Source: Prevotellaceae bacterium UBA1716
GTDB lineage: Bacteria > Bacteroidota > Bacteroidia > Bacteroidales > Bacteroidaceae
DNA: 13,435 bases
Direction: 5' to 3'
Assembly (NCBI GenBank): GCA_002317225.1
Contig: DCIW01000237.1
Location: forward strand, 1,674-15,108
The notes beneath the pieces are model-generated. The model was not told where the DNA came from, did not search any database, and worked only from the letters and a program-made list of their open reading frames with translations. The first letter of the stretch is position 1. Each line of letters begins with the position of its first letter. Shown one piece after another: positions 1 to 7,123 of the stretch. The translations under genes were made by a program, and so were the position numbers.

Positions 1-503
1 CGCCAGTGGATATAACCAGCGAGGGTAGTGAGGTAAGTGATTTCCTTTACGTGCTCATCACCATTGAGGATGCACTGATAGAGGTGAGAGATAGACCAAC
101 GGAGTGGGATGTTGTAGTTGAAGAGTTCAGAGAGTTCTGCAGCTGCTGCACCAGTGTTAGTGTTACGCCATGTGCGGAAAGGAACGAGAATCTTCTCATC
201 CTTGCCGAATGCCATGTAACCGTGCATCATTGCTGAGATACCGATAGCAGCGAGGTTTTCGATTTCGCAGTCATACTGTTCGAGTACATTCTTGCGAAGG
301 TCAGCATAACAGTCCTGAAGACCGTACCAGATGCGGTCGATATTGTATGTCCAGAGACCATCAACGAGTTGATTTTCCCATGTGTGGCTACCTTGTGCGA
401 TAGGCTTGTTTTCATCGTCGATGAGTACCGCCTTGATTCGGGTAGAGCCAAACTCGATACCGAGGATGGCTTTACCTGATTGGATTATTTCTTTTGGAGT
501 CAT
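1..503 (-). CDS. araB: L-ribulokinase-like FGGY carbohydrate kinase (3' end cut off by window)
   Basis: Reading back from the ATG at 503 gives an open frame of 167 codons that runs off the left edge, so only the N-terminal part is present. It starts MTPKEIIQSGKAILG. A phosphate-binding segment, GIEFGSTRIKAVLID, lies near residues 15-29, followed by SAMMHGYMAF and PFRTWRNTNT, which are typical of the first FGGY kinase domain. The family phosphorylates a ketopentose or polyol with ATP in the cytoplasm. As the last gene after araD and araA it should convert L-ribulose to L-ribulose 5-phosphate, the one step otherwise missing. Such Bacteroidetes proteins are often labelled xylulokinase or simply ATPase; the ribulokinase call rests on operon context, because the C-terminal domain is not in view. 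It is separated from araA by a repeat-rich 145-base gap. Confidence 0.85.
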   Translation of the reverse strand, partial: MTPKEIIQSGKAILGIEFGSTRIKAVLIDDENKPIAQGSHTWENQLVDGLWTYNIDRIWYGLQDCYADLRKNVLEQYDCEIENLAAIGISAMMHGYMAFGKDEKILVPFRTWRNTNTGAAAAELSELFNYNIPLRWSISHLYQCILNGDEHVKEITYLTTLAGYIHW

Positions 504-510
504 ATTTTAA

Positions 511-542
511 AATTAGGAATTAGGAATTAGGAATTAGGAATT
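511..542. repeat. Tandem heptad repeat AATTAGG (about 4.6 copies)
   Basis: Four perfect copies of AATTAGG are followed by a partial AATT, all within the araA-araB gap and ending 8 bases before the araB start codon on the minus strand. On the transcript the unit reads CCTAATT and would occupy the araB leader. The complementary form recurs at 634-650, so the two arrays can pair in the mRNA. Confidence 0.9.
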
Positions 543-586
543 GTTGGTACAATAGTAAAACCTAATCTTAATTAATGAAAATAGGA

Positions 587-650
587 TAGGAATGTGGAAG
601 TCTGAATTGAAATATATTAATTCCTAATTCCACATTCCTAATTCCTAATT
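587..650. repeat. Inverted repeat with a 13-bp stem plus the complementary heptad array
   Basis: TAGGAATGTGGAA at 587-599 is the exact reverse complement of 628-640, with 28 bases between. The right side (634-650) also contains ATTCCTAATTCCTAATT, complementary to any two copies of the AATTAGG array at 511-542. Two alternative structures are therefore possible: a local 13-bp hairpin, or a longer pairing that closes most of the araA-araB gap. The right arm touches the araA stop codon (649-651). Whether this ends, slows or protects the transcript is not shown by the sequence. Confidence 0.8.
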
Positions 651-2184
651 ATTTAAGCGCTTTGTTGAGCATGTAGTAAACTTCGTTGTTGCGGAGCTGC
701 TGCTTGAAACCAGAGATTGTAGTGTCCTTAGTGATAGAGATGCACTCAACACCAGTCATTTCAGCGAAGTCTTCCCAGTATTCTGCTGTGATGTCGTAAG
801 AGAAAGCAGAGTGGTGAGTACCACCAGCGAGAATCCATGCTCCTGCACCAATCTCGAATGTTGGCTGTGGAACCCAAAGAGCAGAAGCTACAGGGAGCTT
901 AGGCATTGGCTTTGGTTCGATACATTCAACATCAGAAGTGATGAGACGGAAACGGTTACCAAGGTCAACGATTGTAGCCTTGCAACCAGCACCAGTCTTA
1001 GAAGTGAATACGAGACGAGCAGTCTGCTGCTTGCGGATACCGATACCGAGGAAGTGAACTTCGAGAGTTGGCTTGTTGACAGCGATGAGTGGAGTAACCT
1101 CAAGCATGTGTGACTGGAGTGAAGAAGTGCAGTCAGCAGCGAAGTTGAGAGTGTAGTCCTCAAGGAATGAACAACCCTTTGGAAGACCTTGGTTCATGAT
1201 CCAGATTGAACGATAGAGACATGCAGTCTTCCAGTCGCCTTCAGCACCAAAACCAATACCTTCAGCCATAAGACGCTGAGATGCAAGACCTGGAATCTGG
1301 TCGAAACCGCAGAATTCTGGAGAATCGATATCAGCATCACCGAGGTCGTCGAAGTTTGTAGTGAATGCAGTAGCACCTTCGTCAGCAAGAACTCGACGGA
1401 TAGCGATTTCTGCCTTAGCAGCATTCTTTACCTTCTCCCAATATACCTCTTCGCCAGACTCATCAATCTTGATAGTGTACTGCTGCTTGTACTCTTCAAC
1501 GAGAGCATCAGCTTCAGCATCAGTTACCTTCTTGAAGTAGTCCATGAGTGAAGAAACTGGATAGTAGTCAACATGATAACCGAAACGCTGTTCGAATTCA
1601 ACGCGGTCGCCATCAGTAACGGCAACATTGTTCATGTTCATACCGAACATAAGACAACGAACATCATGAGCATCCTTAACAGCAGCAGCAACGCGTGCCC
1701 AAACTGCAATCTGACGCTGAGCCTCAGGGCTCTTCCAGTGACCAACAACTACCTTGCGAGCAACACGCATACGAGTGCAGATGTGACCGAACTCGATATC
1801 ACCGTGAGCAGACTGGTTGAGGTTCATGAAGTCCATATCGATAGCATCCCATGGGATGTCTGTATTGTACTGAGTGTGGAAGTGGAGGAGTGGCTTGTTG
1901 AGACGCTGAAGTCCCTTAATCCACATCTTTGCAGGGGAGAATGTGTGCATCCATGTGATGATACCAGCACACTTAGGATCATTATTAGCTGCGAGCATTA
2001 CTTCTTCAACTTCCTTTGAAGAGTTTGCTGTGCCCTTATATACTACCTTCACTGGAATCTGACCGCCAGCGTTAAGTCCTTCTACCATTTCCTTTGAGTG
2101 AGCGTCAACTGCAACGACTGCGTCACCACCGTAGAGCAACTGTGCACCAGTTACCCACCAGAGTTCAATATTTTCAAATGCCAT
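649..2184 (-). CDS. araA: L-arabinose isomerase
   Basis: The 511-residue protein is close to the usual family length of about 500. It interconverts L-arabinose and L-ribulose in the cytoplasm using a divalent metal, normally Mn2+. The family's metal and catalytic residues are visible: Glu315 in FGAEGDW, Glu342 in FLEDYT, His359 in SHMLEVTP, and His457-His458 in GGTHHSAFSYD. The N-terminal region has the expected WVTGAQLLYGG start and HFHTQYN and NLNQSAHGD motifs. The gene follows araD after 36 bases and precedes araB after 145 bases, so it sits mid-operon. Its leader carries AAAATCTAAACT 5 bases before the ATG, shared with the symporter gene. The stop codon overlaps the right arm of the inverted repeat. 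No damage or missing motif was seen. Confidence 0.98.
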   Translation of the reverse strand: MAFENIELWWVTGAQLLYGGDAVVAVDAHSKEMVEGLNAGGQIPVKVVYKGTANSSKEVEEVMLAANNDPKCAGIITWMHTFSPAKMWIKGLQRLNKPLLHFHTQYNTDIPWDAIDMDFMNLNQSAHGDIEFGHICTRMRVARKVVVGHWKSPEAQRQIAVWARVAAAVKDAHDVRCLMFGMNMNNVAVTDGDRVEFEQRFGYHVDYYPVSSLMDYFKKVTDAEADALVEEYKQQYTIKIDESGEEVYWEKVKNAAKAEIAIRRVLADEGATAFTTNFDDLGDADIDSPEFCGFDQIPGLASQRLMAEGIGFGAEGDWKTACLYRSIWIMNQGLPKGCSFLEDYTLNFAADCTSSLQSHMLEVTPLIAVNKPTLEVHFLGIGIRKQQTARLVFTSKTGAGCKATIVDLGNRFRLITSDVECIEPKPMPKLPVASALWVPQPTFEIGAGAWILAGGTHHSAFSYDITAEYWEDFAEMTGVECISITKDTTISGFKQQLRNNEVYYMLNKALK

Positions 2185-2189
2185 AATTT

Positions 2190-2201
2190 AGTTTAGATTT
2201 T
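2190..2201 (-). promoter_or_regulatory. Leader motif AAAATCTAAACT before araA
   Basis: On the coding strand this 12-base string ends 5 bases before the araA start codon. The same string precedes the symporter gene at a nearly identical distance, and a TCTAAAC variant precedes the mutarotase gene. It does not resemble a Shine-Dalgarno site; it may be a translation-initiation element or simply AT-rich leader sequence. Confidence 0.4.
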
Positions 2202-2220
2202 ATTTGTTAGTAATTAGTTT

Positions 2221-2931
2221 TTAATGTTTCTGACCTTTCTGTCCGTAGTAAGCGTTAGGACCATGCTTGCGATTATAGTGCTTTTCTACAAGAAGAGGGT
2301 TCATTGTAGTCATTGGGTTAACAGAGAATGATATGAATGCCATCTTTGCAACTTGTTCCATAACCTTCGCATTGTAAACTGCATTGTCAGGAGATGTGCC
2401 CCATGAGAATGGACCATGGTTCTTTACGAGAACTGCAGGAGTGTGGTCTGGATTAATCTTGCGGATGTTAAGGATTTCGTCAACGATAACATTACCTGTT
2501 TCAAGTTCGTATTCGCCTTCAACTTCTTCCTTAGTCATGTCGCGAGTACATGGGATAGCCTTATAGAAATAATCGGCATGAGTAGTACCGATGTTAGGAA
2601 TGTCCTGACCTGCCTGAGCAAATGCGGTTGCATAAGTAGAGTGAGTGTGAACTACACCCTGGATGTTAGGGAATGCACGGTAAAGCACAAGATGAGTAGG
2701 AGTGTCAGATGATGGATTAAGATCACCTTCAACTACCTTTCCAGATTCGAGGTCAACGACAACCATATCGGATGCCTTCATGTCATCGTAGCTAACACCT
2801 GATGGCTTGATAACTACGAGACCTTTTTCGCGGTCAATACCTGATACGTTACCCCATGTGAAGATAACGAGCCCTTGCTTTACAAGGTCAAGGTTTGCCT
2901 TGAATACTTTCTCTTTGAGTTCTTCTAGCAT
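2221..2931 (-). CDS. araD: L-ribulose-5-phosphate 4-epimerase
   Basis: This 236-residue protein belongs to the class II aldolase/adducin family and converts L-ribulose 5-phosphate to D-xylulose 5-phosphate through a Zn-dependent retro-aldol step. The length and key residues match the E. coli enzyme almost number for number: Asp76 (SSDTPTH), His95 and His97 (HTHSTYA), His172 (NHGPFSW), Asp120 (THAD), His218 and Tyr229. The phosphate-binding start TWGNVSG and KPSGVSYDD is present near residues 25-50. The product enters the pentose phosphate pathway. The gene lies 36 bases after araR and 36 bases before araA, supporting one transcript. SgaE/UlaF-type epimerases share the fold, but placement beside araA and araB settles the assignment. 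Confidence 0.97.
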   Translation of the reverse strand: MLEELKEKVFKANLDLVKQGLVIFTWGNVSGIDREKGLVVIKPSGVSYDDMKASDMVVVDLESGKVVEGDLNPSSDTPTHLVLYRAFPNIQGVVHTHSTYATAFAQAGQDIPNIGTTHADYFYKAIPCTRDMTKEEVEGEYELETGNVIVDEILNIRKINPDHTPAVLVKNHGPFSWGTSPDNAVYNAKVMEQVAKMAFISFSVNPMTTMNPLLVEKHYNRKHGPNAYYGQKGQKH

Positions 2932-2967
2932 ATTTATTTTGTTTTATAAAAGTGAGTATATTGTTTG

Positions 2968-3630
2968 TTAATTATTATCAATGTTATGAAGGTCATATTT
3001 ATAGAGCTGCGCTCCACGACGAGAGCTTGCCTTATCAATAAGACCAGTGCTGACTATGTAATCTTTTTCGAGCATTGTGCGTCGGAAGTTACGTTTGTCA
3101 AGTTTGTATCCAAGTACTGCTTCATGCAGACTTTGTAATTGTGTAAGAGTGAAGCACTCTGGTAGAAGATTATGGCCAATTGGTTTCTGGCCAATATTCT
3201 GCCTTAGTTTTTTATGTGCTTTATGTACGATGAGATTGTGGTCTGAGAAAAGCTTTGGCATTTCATCAATATTCACCCATTGTACATCGTTTTCGCGAAT
3301 GAGTTCTTCGTTGAAATCATCTGCATTGATAAGTGCATAATAACCGATTGTGATTACTCGTTCACCTGGGTCGCGTTCGATATCTCCAAATGCTCCGAGT
3401 TGGTCCATATACACATGGTCGAGTCCTGTGAAGTCTCTCAAGACTCTTTGTGCTGCCTCATCAACACTTTCGTTATAGTTGAGGAATCCGCCTATCAATG
3501 ACATTTCCCCAAGTCCGGGATTGTAGGGTCTTCGTTGGATGAGCAGTTGAAGCTTTTCATCCTTGAAACCGAAGATGATGCAGTCGACGGCAATATAAAA
3601 CTTGGAAAAGTTTTGGTAGAATGAAGTCAT
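2968..3630 (-). CDS. araR: NUDIX-family transcriptional regulator AraR (NrtR-like)
   Basis: The 220-residue protein has a NUDIX-like domain at about residues 8-145 and a winged helix-turn-helix at about 155-215, with basic segments DKRNFRRTMLEK and ASSRRG. The NUDIX box spans residues 48-70. Gly48, Glu54, Arg62 and Gly69 are kept, but the catalytic REUxEE section reads RVLRDF, so two of its three glutamates are lost and one is Asp. Hydrolysis is therefore unlikely, and the domain should act as a ligand sensor. This matches the experimentally studied Bacteroides thetaiotaomicron AraR (BT0354), a dimeric repressor released by L-arabinose. Its place between the symporter and araD fits control of this operon. 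It follows a strong hairpin, and no clear promoter of its own was found in the 121-base gap. Confidence 0.93.
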   Translation of the reverse strand: MTSFYQNFSKFYIAVDCIIFGFKDEKLQLLIQRRPYNPGLGEMSLIGGFLNYNESVDEAAQRVLRDFTGLDHVYMDQLGAFGDIERDPGERVITIGYYALINADDFNEELIRENDVQWVNIDEMPKLFSDHNLIVHKAHKKLRQNIGQKPIGHNLLPECFTLTQLQSLHEAVLGYKLDKRNFRRTMLEKDYIVSTGLIDKASSRRGAQLYKYDLHNIDNN

Positions 3631-3704
3631 TATTTGGTAGGCTGAGAAGTTTAATGATTGTAAGACTTAATTAAATTTGTGCAAGCTATACACCTTATTA
3701 TATA

Positions 3705-3739
3705 TAAGGGAGGAGCAGAGCATTTCTGCTCCTCCCTTA
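3705..3739 (-). terminator. Perfect 15-bp hairpin between symporter gene and araR
   Basis: TAAGGGAGGAGCAGA (3705-3719) and TCTGCTCCTCCCTTA (3725-3739) are exact reverse complements around a 5-base loop. The stem begins 13 bases after the symporter stop codon on the minus strand and is followed by an AU-rich TATATATAAT stretch rather than a pure U-run. It could be a leaky terminator that lowers araR and downstream expression, or a structure protecting the 3' end of the upstream message. Confidence 0.75.
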
Positions 3740-3751
3740 GAATGTATCTGA

Positions 3752-5455
3752 TTACCAGAAATACCAGTAGAATGCAGCAGTGAGACCGAGGATGATGCAA
3801 GTGTGGATGATATCCCACTTGTTCCAGCTCTTGCGAGTAGCTTCGATCTGTTCAGGAGTAGAAGTACCGAATACAAGACCCTTGATCTTTTCTGGGTCTG
3901 GAGCCTTAGTGCAAAGGCTGACGATAATAACTACGATACAGCAGAAGAGGAGCATCCAACCGCAGAAGAAGAGCCAGTTGAGGTCGAAGAATACTGACTT
4001 GAAGAGGCTTGGAGCAGCGTCAGTGACATTGCTGTAGTAAACCTTAGCACCAAGACGAGTAAGACCGATGATGAGACCTGAGAGAAGACCCCACATACCA
4101 CCCTGAGCACTTGTACGCTTCCAGCAGATACCGAGAAGGAATGCAGATGCGATACCTGGAGCGAGAACTGACTGAACGTCCTGGAGGTAGTTGTAAAGTA
4201 CATCACCAACTGAACGCATTACAGGAATCCAAAGGATACCGAGAACTACGATAACAACAGTTGCAATCTGGCCGATAACAACAAGCTGCTTTTCACTTGT
4301 GTTAGGGAATACACGCTTGTGGAAGTCGATAGTGTAAAGCATTGCAGAACTATTGAAGAGAGATGCGAGTGAACTCATGAGTGCAGCAAGGATACCACAA
4401 ACTACGAGACCCTTGAAACCTGCAGGGAGCAACTTTGCCACGAGAGTAGGGAAGGCTGCGTCTGGAGTAGCGAGTGTGAATACTTCACCGTTTACCTCAA
4501 TCTGATTCTTAGCGAGAGCGAATGCAATCATACCAGGGATAAGGAAGAGGAATACAGGGAGAAGCTTGAGGTAAGCACCGAAGATAGTACCACGGCGAGC
4601 TTCAGTTTCGTTCTTACCAGAAAGTACACGCTGTACGATGAACTGGTCAGTACACCAGTACCAGAAACCGATTACTGCAGAACCGATAAGAGCACCGAGC
4701 CATGGGTACTGAGGGTCAGAGTTGTCACGCATGAGGTGAATCATTGTACCCTGTGCACCGTCATAGTTAGGAGTGACATCACAAGCCTGCATCATCTGAT
4801 CCCAACCACCGAGAGCCTTGAAGCCAAGGAAGAGGATGATAGCTGAACCAAGGAGAAGGATAGGAGTCTGGAGAACTGAAGTGTAGAGGACACTCTTCAT
4901 ACCACCCACGATTGTATAGATAGCAGTGATGAGGACAAGACCGATAGCTGCAATCCAGAAGAAGTCGATGCCCCACATTTCCTTGATGCCGAATACTTGC
5001 TGGAATACGAGACCACCAGCGTAAACAGTTACGGCTACCTTTGTCATCACGTAGCTGATGAGAGAAATACCTGTGAGGATAGAACGGCTTGTGCTGTTGT
5101 AACGACGCTCAAGGAACTCAGGCATTGTCATTACCTGGCTTCTTTCGTAGAATGGAACGAATACCCATGCGAGGATAAGGATCATCCAGCCCTGGATTTC
5201 CCAGTGTGCCATTGCCATACCTGAAGCTGCACCAGAACCAGCGAGACCGATAAGGTGCTCAGAACCGATGTTTGATGCGAAGATAGATGTACCGATTGCA
5301 ATCCAAGTTGCGTCGCGACCACCAAGGAAGTAGTCACCAGAATTCTCGTTTTTTTGCATTGCCACATAAACCACGATACCAATCATGAATAATGTGAAGA
5401 GGCCAATTACGCCCCAGTCTTGCCATGCAAAAACTGCTAATGGAAGTAAATTCAT
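3752..5455 (-). CDS. Sodium/solute symporter (SSS family), probable L-arabinose transporter
   Basis: This 567-residue, highly hydrophobic protein has the hallmarks of the SSS family (TC 2.A.21): a first membrane segment near residues 14-33, the substrate/Na+ region FASNIGSEHLIGLAGSGA at about 59-76 resembling sugar transporters of the vSGLT type, a long middle loop, and a final membrane helix at the extreme C terminus (FYWYFW). It is in the size range of sugar symporters and should lie in the inner membrane, importing a monosaccharide with Na+. Position between the mutarotase gene and araR-araD-araA-araB makes L-arabinose the likely substrate; such genes have been called araP in Bacteroides. 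Substrate cannot be read from sequence alone. Hairpins flank it on both sides, and its leader shares the AAAATCTAAACT string with araA. Confidence 0.92.
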   Translation of the reverse strand: MNLLPLAVFAWQDWGVIGLFTLFMIGIVVYVAMQKNENSGDYFLGGRDATWIAIGTSIFASNIGSEHLIGLAGSGAASGMAMAHWEIQGWMILILAWVFVPFYERSQVMTMPEFLERRYNSTSRSILTGISLISYVMTKVAVTVYAGGLVFQQVFGIKEMWGIDFFWIAAIGLVLITAIYTIVGGMKSVLYTSVLQTPILLLGSAIILFLGFKALGGWDQMMQACDVTPNYDGAQGTMIHLMRDNSDPQYPWLGALIGSAVIGFWYWCTDQFIVQRVLSGKNETEARRGTIFGAYLKLLPVFLFLIPGMIAFALAKNQIEVNGEVFTLATPDAAFPTLVAKLLPAGFKGLVVCGILAALMSSLASLFNSSAMLYTIDFHKRVFPNTSEKQLVVIGQIATVVIVVLGILWIPVMRSVGDVLYNYLQDVQSVLAPGIASAFLLGICWKRTSAQGGMWGLLSGLIIGLTRLGAKVYYSNVTDAAPSLFKSVFFDLNWLFFCGWMLLFCCIVVIIVSLCTKAPDPEKIKGLVFGTSTPEQIEATRKSWNKWDIIHTCIILGLTAAFYWYFW

Positions 5456-5459
5456 TTTG

Positions 5460-5472
5460 AGTTTAGATTTTT
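5460..5472 (-). promoter_or_regulatory. Leader motif AAAAATCTAAACT before the symporter gene
   Basis: The string ends 4 bases before the ATG on the coding strand and is identical over 12 bases to the one before araA. No Shine-Dalgarno sequence competes with it. Its function is unproven. Confidence 0.4.
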
Positions 5473-5522
5473 AGTTATTATTATTGTAAGTTGATTAGTT
5501 GCAATATTTCTAAATATGAAGT

Positions 5523-5559
5523 TTGCTGTAAGCCAAGTCAAATGCTTGGCTCACAGCAA
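5523..5559 (-). terminator. 15-pair hairpin after the mutarotase gene
   Basis: TGCTGTAAGCCAAG (5524-5537) pairs with CTTGGCTCACAGCA (5545-5558) around a 7-base loop, with one more T-A pair outside. In minus-strand RNA the single imperfect position is a G-U wobble, while in plus-strand RNA it would be an A-C mismatch, which points to function in the ara transcript. It begins 7 bases after the mutarotase stop codon and has no U-run after it, so processing or partial termination is as likely as full termination. Confidence 0.65.
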
Positions 5560-5565
5560 TGTCAT

Positions 5566-6753
5566 TTATTTAATAGAGAACTTGTAAGCAGCGTGGCTGT
5601 AATACTTTTCGCCTGGCTTAAGTGTTGGCTGTACGAATTCAGGAATATTGATTGAGTTAGGGTACTTCTGTGATTCGAGACAAACGCTAACATACTGAGG
5701 GTACTTACCATTCTTGTGAGCGATTTCGAGTTCACCGTCAACACCCTGGAAGTTACCTGTGTAACACTGAACACCTGGTTCGTTAGTGTACATTTCCATG
5801 AAGATACCAGTCTTCTTAGAGTAGAGAGATGCACATGGAGTAGTGTCGTCACCCTTACTATCCTTATATGTGTTAAGACAGAAGTTGTGATCGATACCGC
5901 CACGAGCGTTCTGAATCTGATCATAGTCAGCACCGATAGCATCAGCGATAGCGTGTGGCTTAGTGAAATCGAATGGAGTGCCTTCTACTGGACGAATCTC
6001 ACCTGTTGGGATGTAAAGCTTATCTGATGGAGTGAAGTTGTCAGCATTGATCCAGAGTTCCATGTCTGTACCTACCTCGTTGAAGTTACCATTGAGGTTG
6101 TAGTAGTTGTGGTTAGTCTGGTTGATGATAGTCTCCTTGTCAGTAGTTGCCTCCCAAGTGATGTCGAGAGTGTTGTCTTCAGTTACAGTATAAGTAGTAA
6201 TGGCAGTGACATTTCCTGGGAAACCATTCTCGCCGTCTTCTGCAACGATTGTAAGTTTGAGGACATTGTCGCCAATCTGTTCAGCTGTATAAACCTTGTT
6301 CATCCAACCTGTTGCACCACCACCATGAAGGCAGTTAGGACCATCGTTAGCTGTGAGGTTATATTCTTCGCCATTAAGAGTGAACTTAGCACCTGCAATA
6401 CGGTTTGCATAACGACCTACACTTGAACCGTAGTCACTTGGAGTATTTTCTGTGTCTGCATACTCTGCGATATTATCGTATCCAAGAACAACGTCTGTTG
6501 GATTGCCGTCCTTATCAGGAACAACGAGAGAAACGACGCGACCACCGTAGTTAGTGATGCAAACCTCCATGCCGTTAGCATTCTTGAGAGTGTAGAGTTT
6601 CACTGTGTCGTTGTTAATGATTGTGTCGAACGCAGCTGGGTTGAGACCTGAAGCTGTGAGTTCTGGAGCTGCACATTTGTTGCCGCAATCACATGCACAA
6701 AGGAGTGCTAACGCAGCAGCACTTCCCATCAAGATTGACTTTAAATTCTTCAT
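5566..6753 (-). CDS. galM: Aldose 1-epimerase (mutarotase), predicted lipoprotein
   Basis: The 395-residue protein interconverts the alpha and beta anomers of an aldose. Residues 1-21 look like a lipoprotein signal: a basic start, a hydrophobic stretch (SAAALALL) and a lipobox-like LCAC with Cys21 as the probable lipidated residue, so the enzyme should be outside the inner membrane. The mature part shows the mutarotase order: NYGGRVVSLVVPD, SVGRYANRIAG, CLHGGG with His143, NQTNHNYYNL with catalytic His215, GGIDHNF with Asp288, and CLESQKYPNS with the catalytic base Glu360. It is the first gene of the arabinose operon, just behind a consensus promoter, so L-arabinose is the expected substrate although galactose cannot be excluded. 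The start is supported by the signal peptide. The Cys-rich mature N terminus (CDCGNKC) is unusual. Confidence 0.93.
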   Translation of the reverse strand: MKNLKSILMGSAAALALLCACDCGNKCAAPELTASGLNPAAFDTIINNDTVKLYTLKNANGMEVCITNYGGRVVSLVVPDKDGNPTDVVLGYDNIAEYADTENTPSDYGSSVGRYANRIAGAKFTLNGEEYNLTANDGPNCLHGGGATGWMNKVYTAEQIGDNVLKLTIVAEDGENGFPGNVTAITTYTVTEDNTLDITWEATTDKETIINQTNHNYYNLNGNFNEVGTDMELWINADNFTPSDKLYIPTGEIRPVEGTPFDFTKPHAIADAIGADYDQIQNARGGIDHNFCLNTYKDSKGDDTTPCASLYSKKTGIFMEMYTNEPGVQCYTGNFQGVDGELEIAHKNGKYPQYVSVCLESQKYPNSINIPEFVQPTLKPGEKYYSHAAYKFSIK

Positions 6754-6815
6754 AAATTTTTAGGTTTAGAATTATTAGTTTAACTGTATGTATTCAACTT
6801 TATGTAAATTTTGGT

Positions 6816-6845
6816 CAAATATACAACAAAAAAGTATAACCACAA
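6816..6845 (-). promoter_or_regulatory. Consensus Bacteroidetes promoter of the arabinose operon
   Basis: On the minus strand TTG (6845-6843) is followed after exactly 19 bases by TATATTTG (6823-6816), a full match to the primary-sigma consensus TTG-N19-TAnnTTTG. Transcription should start a few bases downstream, giving a leader of roughly 55 bases before galM. No other full match was seen in the junctions downstream, so this promoter probably drives the whole ara operon. Confidence 0.8.
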
Positions 6846-7038
6846 TACATTTGCCCATGTTTTTTGCGGTAAAGTGTGTGAATGACACTCAATGGTGGCA
6901 AAATCGTATATTTTTTATGTTTTTATACTTATTTATAATGCTAATTATCAAGTGGACTTTGCAATTACCTGATACGAAAAAATGCTTAGACTCGTTAGGG
7001 AAATTTGTGGGCCGAATCAATTTCTTCATGCAAAAGCA

Positions 7039-7068
7039 TTATTTATTCAATTTATTTGTGTAATTTTG
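7039..7068 (+). promoter_or_regulatory. Probable promoter of the plus-strand gene
   Basis: TAATTTTG at 7061-7068 matches the TAnnTTTG -7 element, and TTA at 7039-7041 sits at the ideal 19-base spacing with one mismatch to TTG. The leader to the ATG at 7124 would be about 50 bases. Confidence 0.55.
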
Positions 7069-7123
7069 CCAACGATAACAAAAAGTACGAACAACAATAC
7101 CTATCCTAACACCTCCACAATAT

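Larger units (their letters stand above)
6754..7123. other. Divergent intergenic region between galM and the plus-strand gene
   Basis: This 370-base AT-rich gap has no credible gene. It holds the minus-strand galM promoter and a weaker plus-strand promoter. Possible operator-like palindromes are AGTGT-7-ACACT at 6873-6889, GTATA-13-TATAC at 6906-6928, and ATGC-AAAA-GCAT at 7028-7039. The first lies 28 bases upstream of the galM -33 element, and the last overlaps by one base the plus-strand -33 position. The AraR operator was not recognised with confidence. Confidence 0.6.

Noticed and set aside
550..580. Possible separate promoter for araB (TACTATTG on the minus strand)
   Set aside because: One mismatch in the -7 element and no TTG at the 19-base spacing; too weak to call.
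511..650. CRISPR array
   Set aside because: The repeats are 7-base tandem units without spacers, and no cas genes are present.
3631..3704. Independent araR promoter
   Set aside because: No sequence close to TAnnTTTG with a properly spaced TTG was found on the minus strand.
6788..7063. A 91-codon plus-strand open frame in the divergent control region
   Set aside because: It covers the galM promoter, has very AT-rich low-complexity content, and shows no matching start region or domain; the stretch is better read as regulatory DNA.
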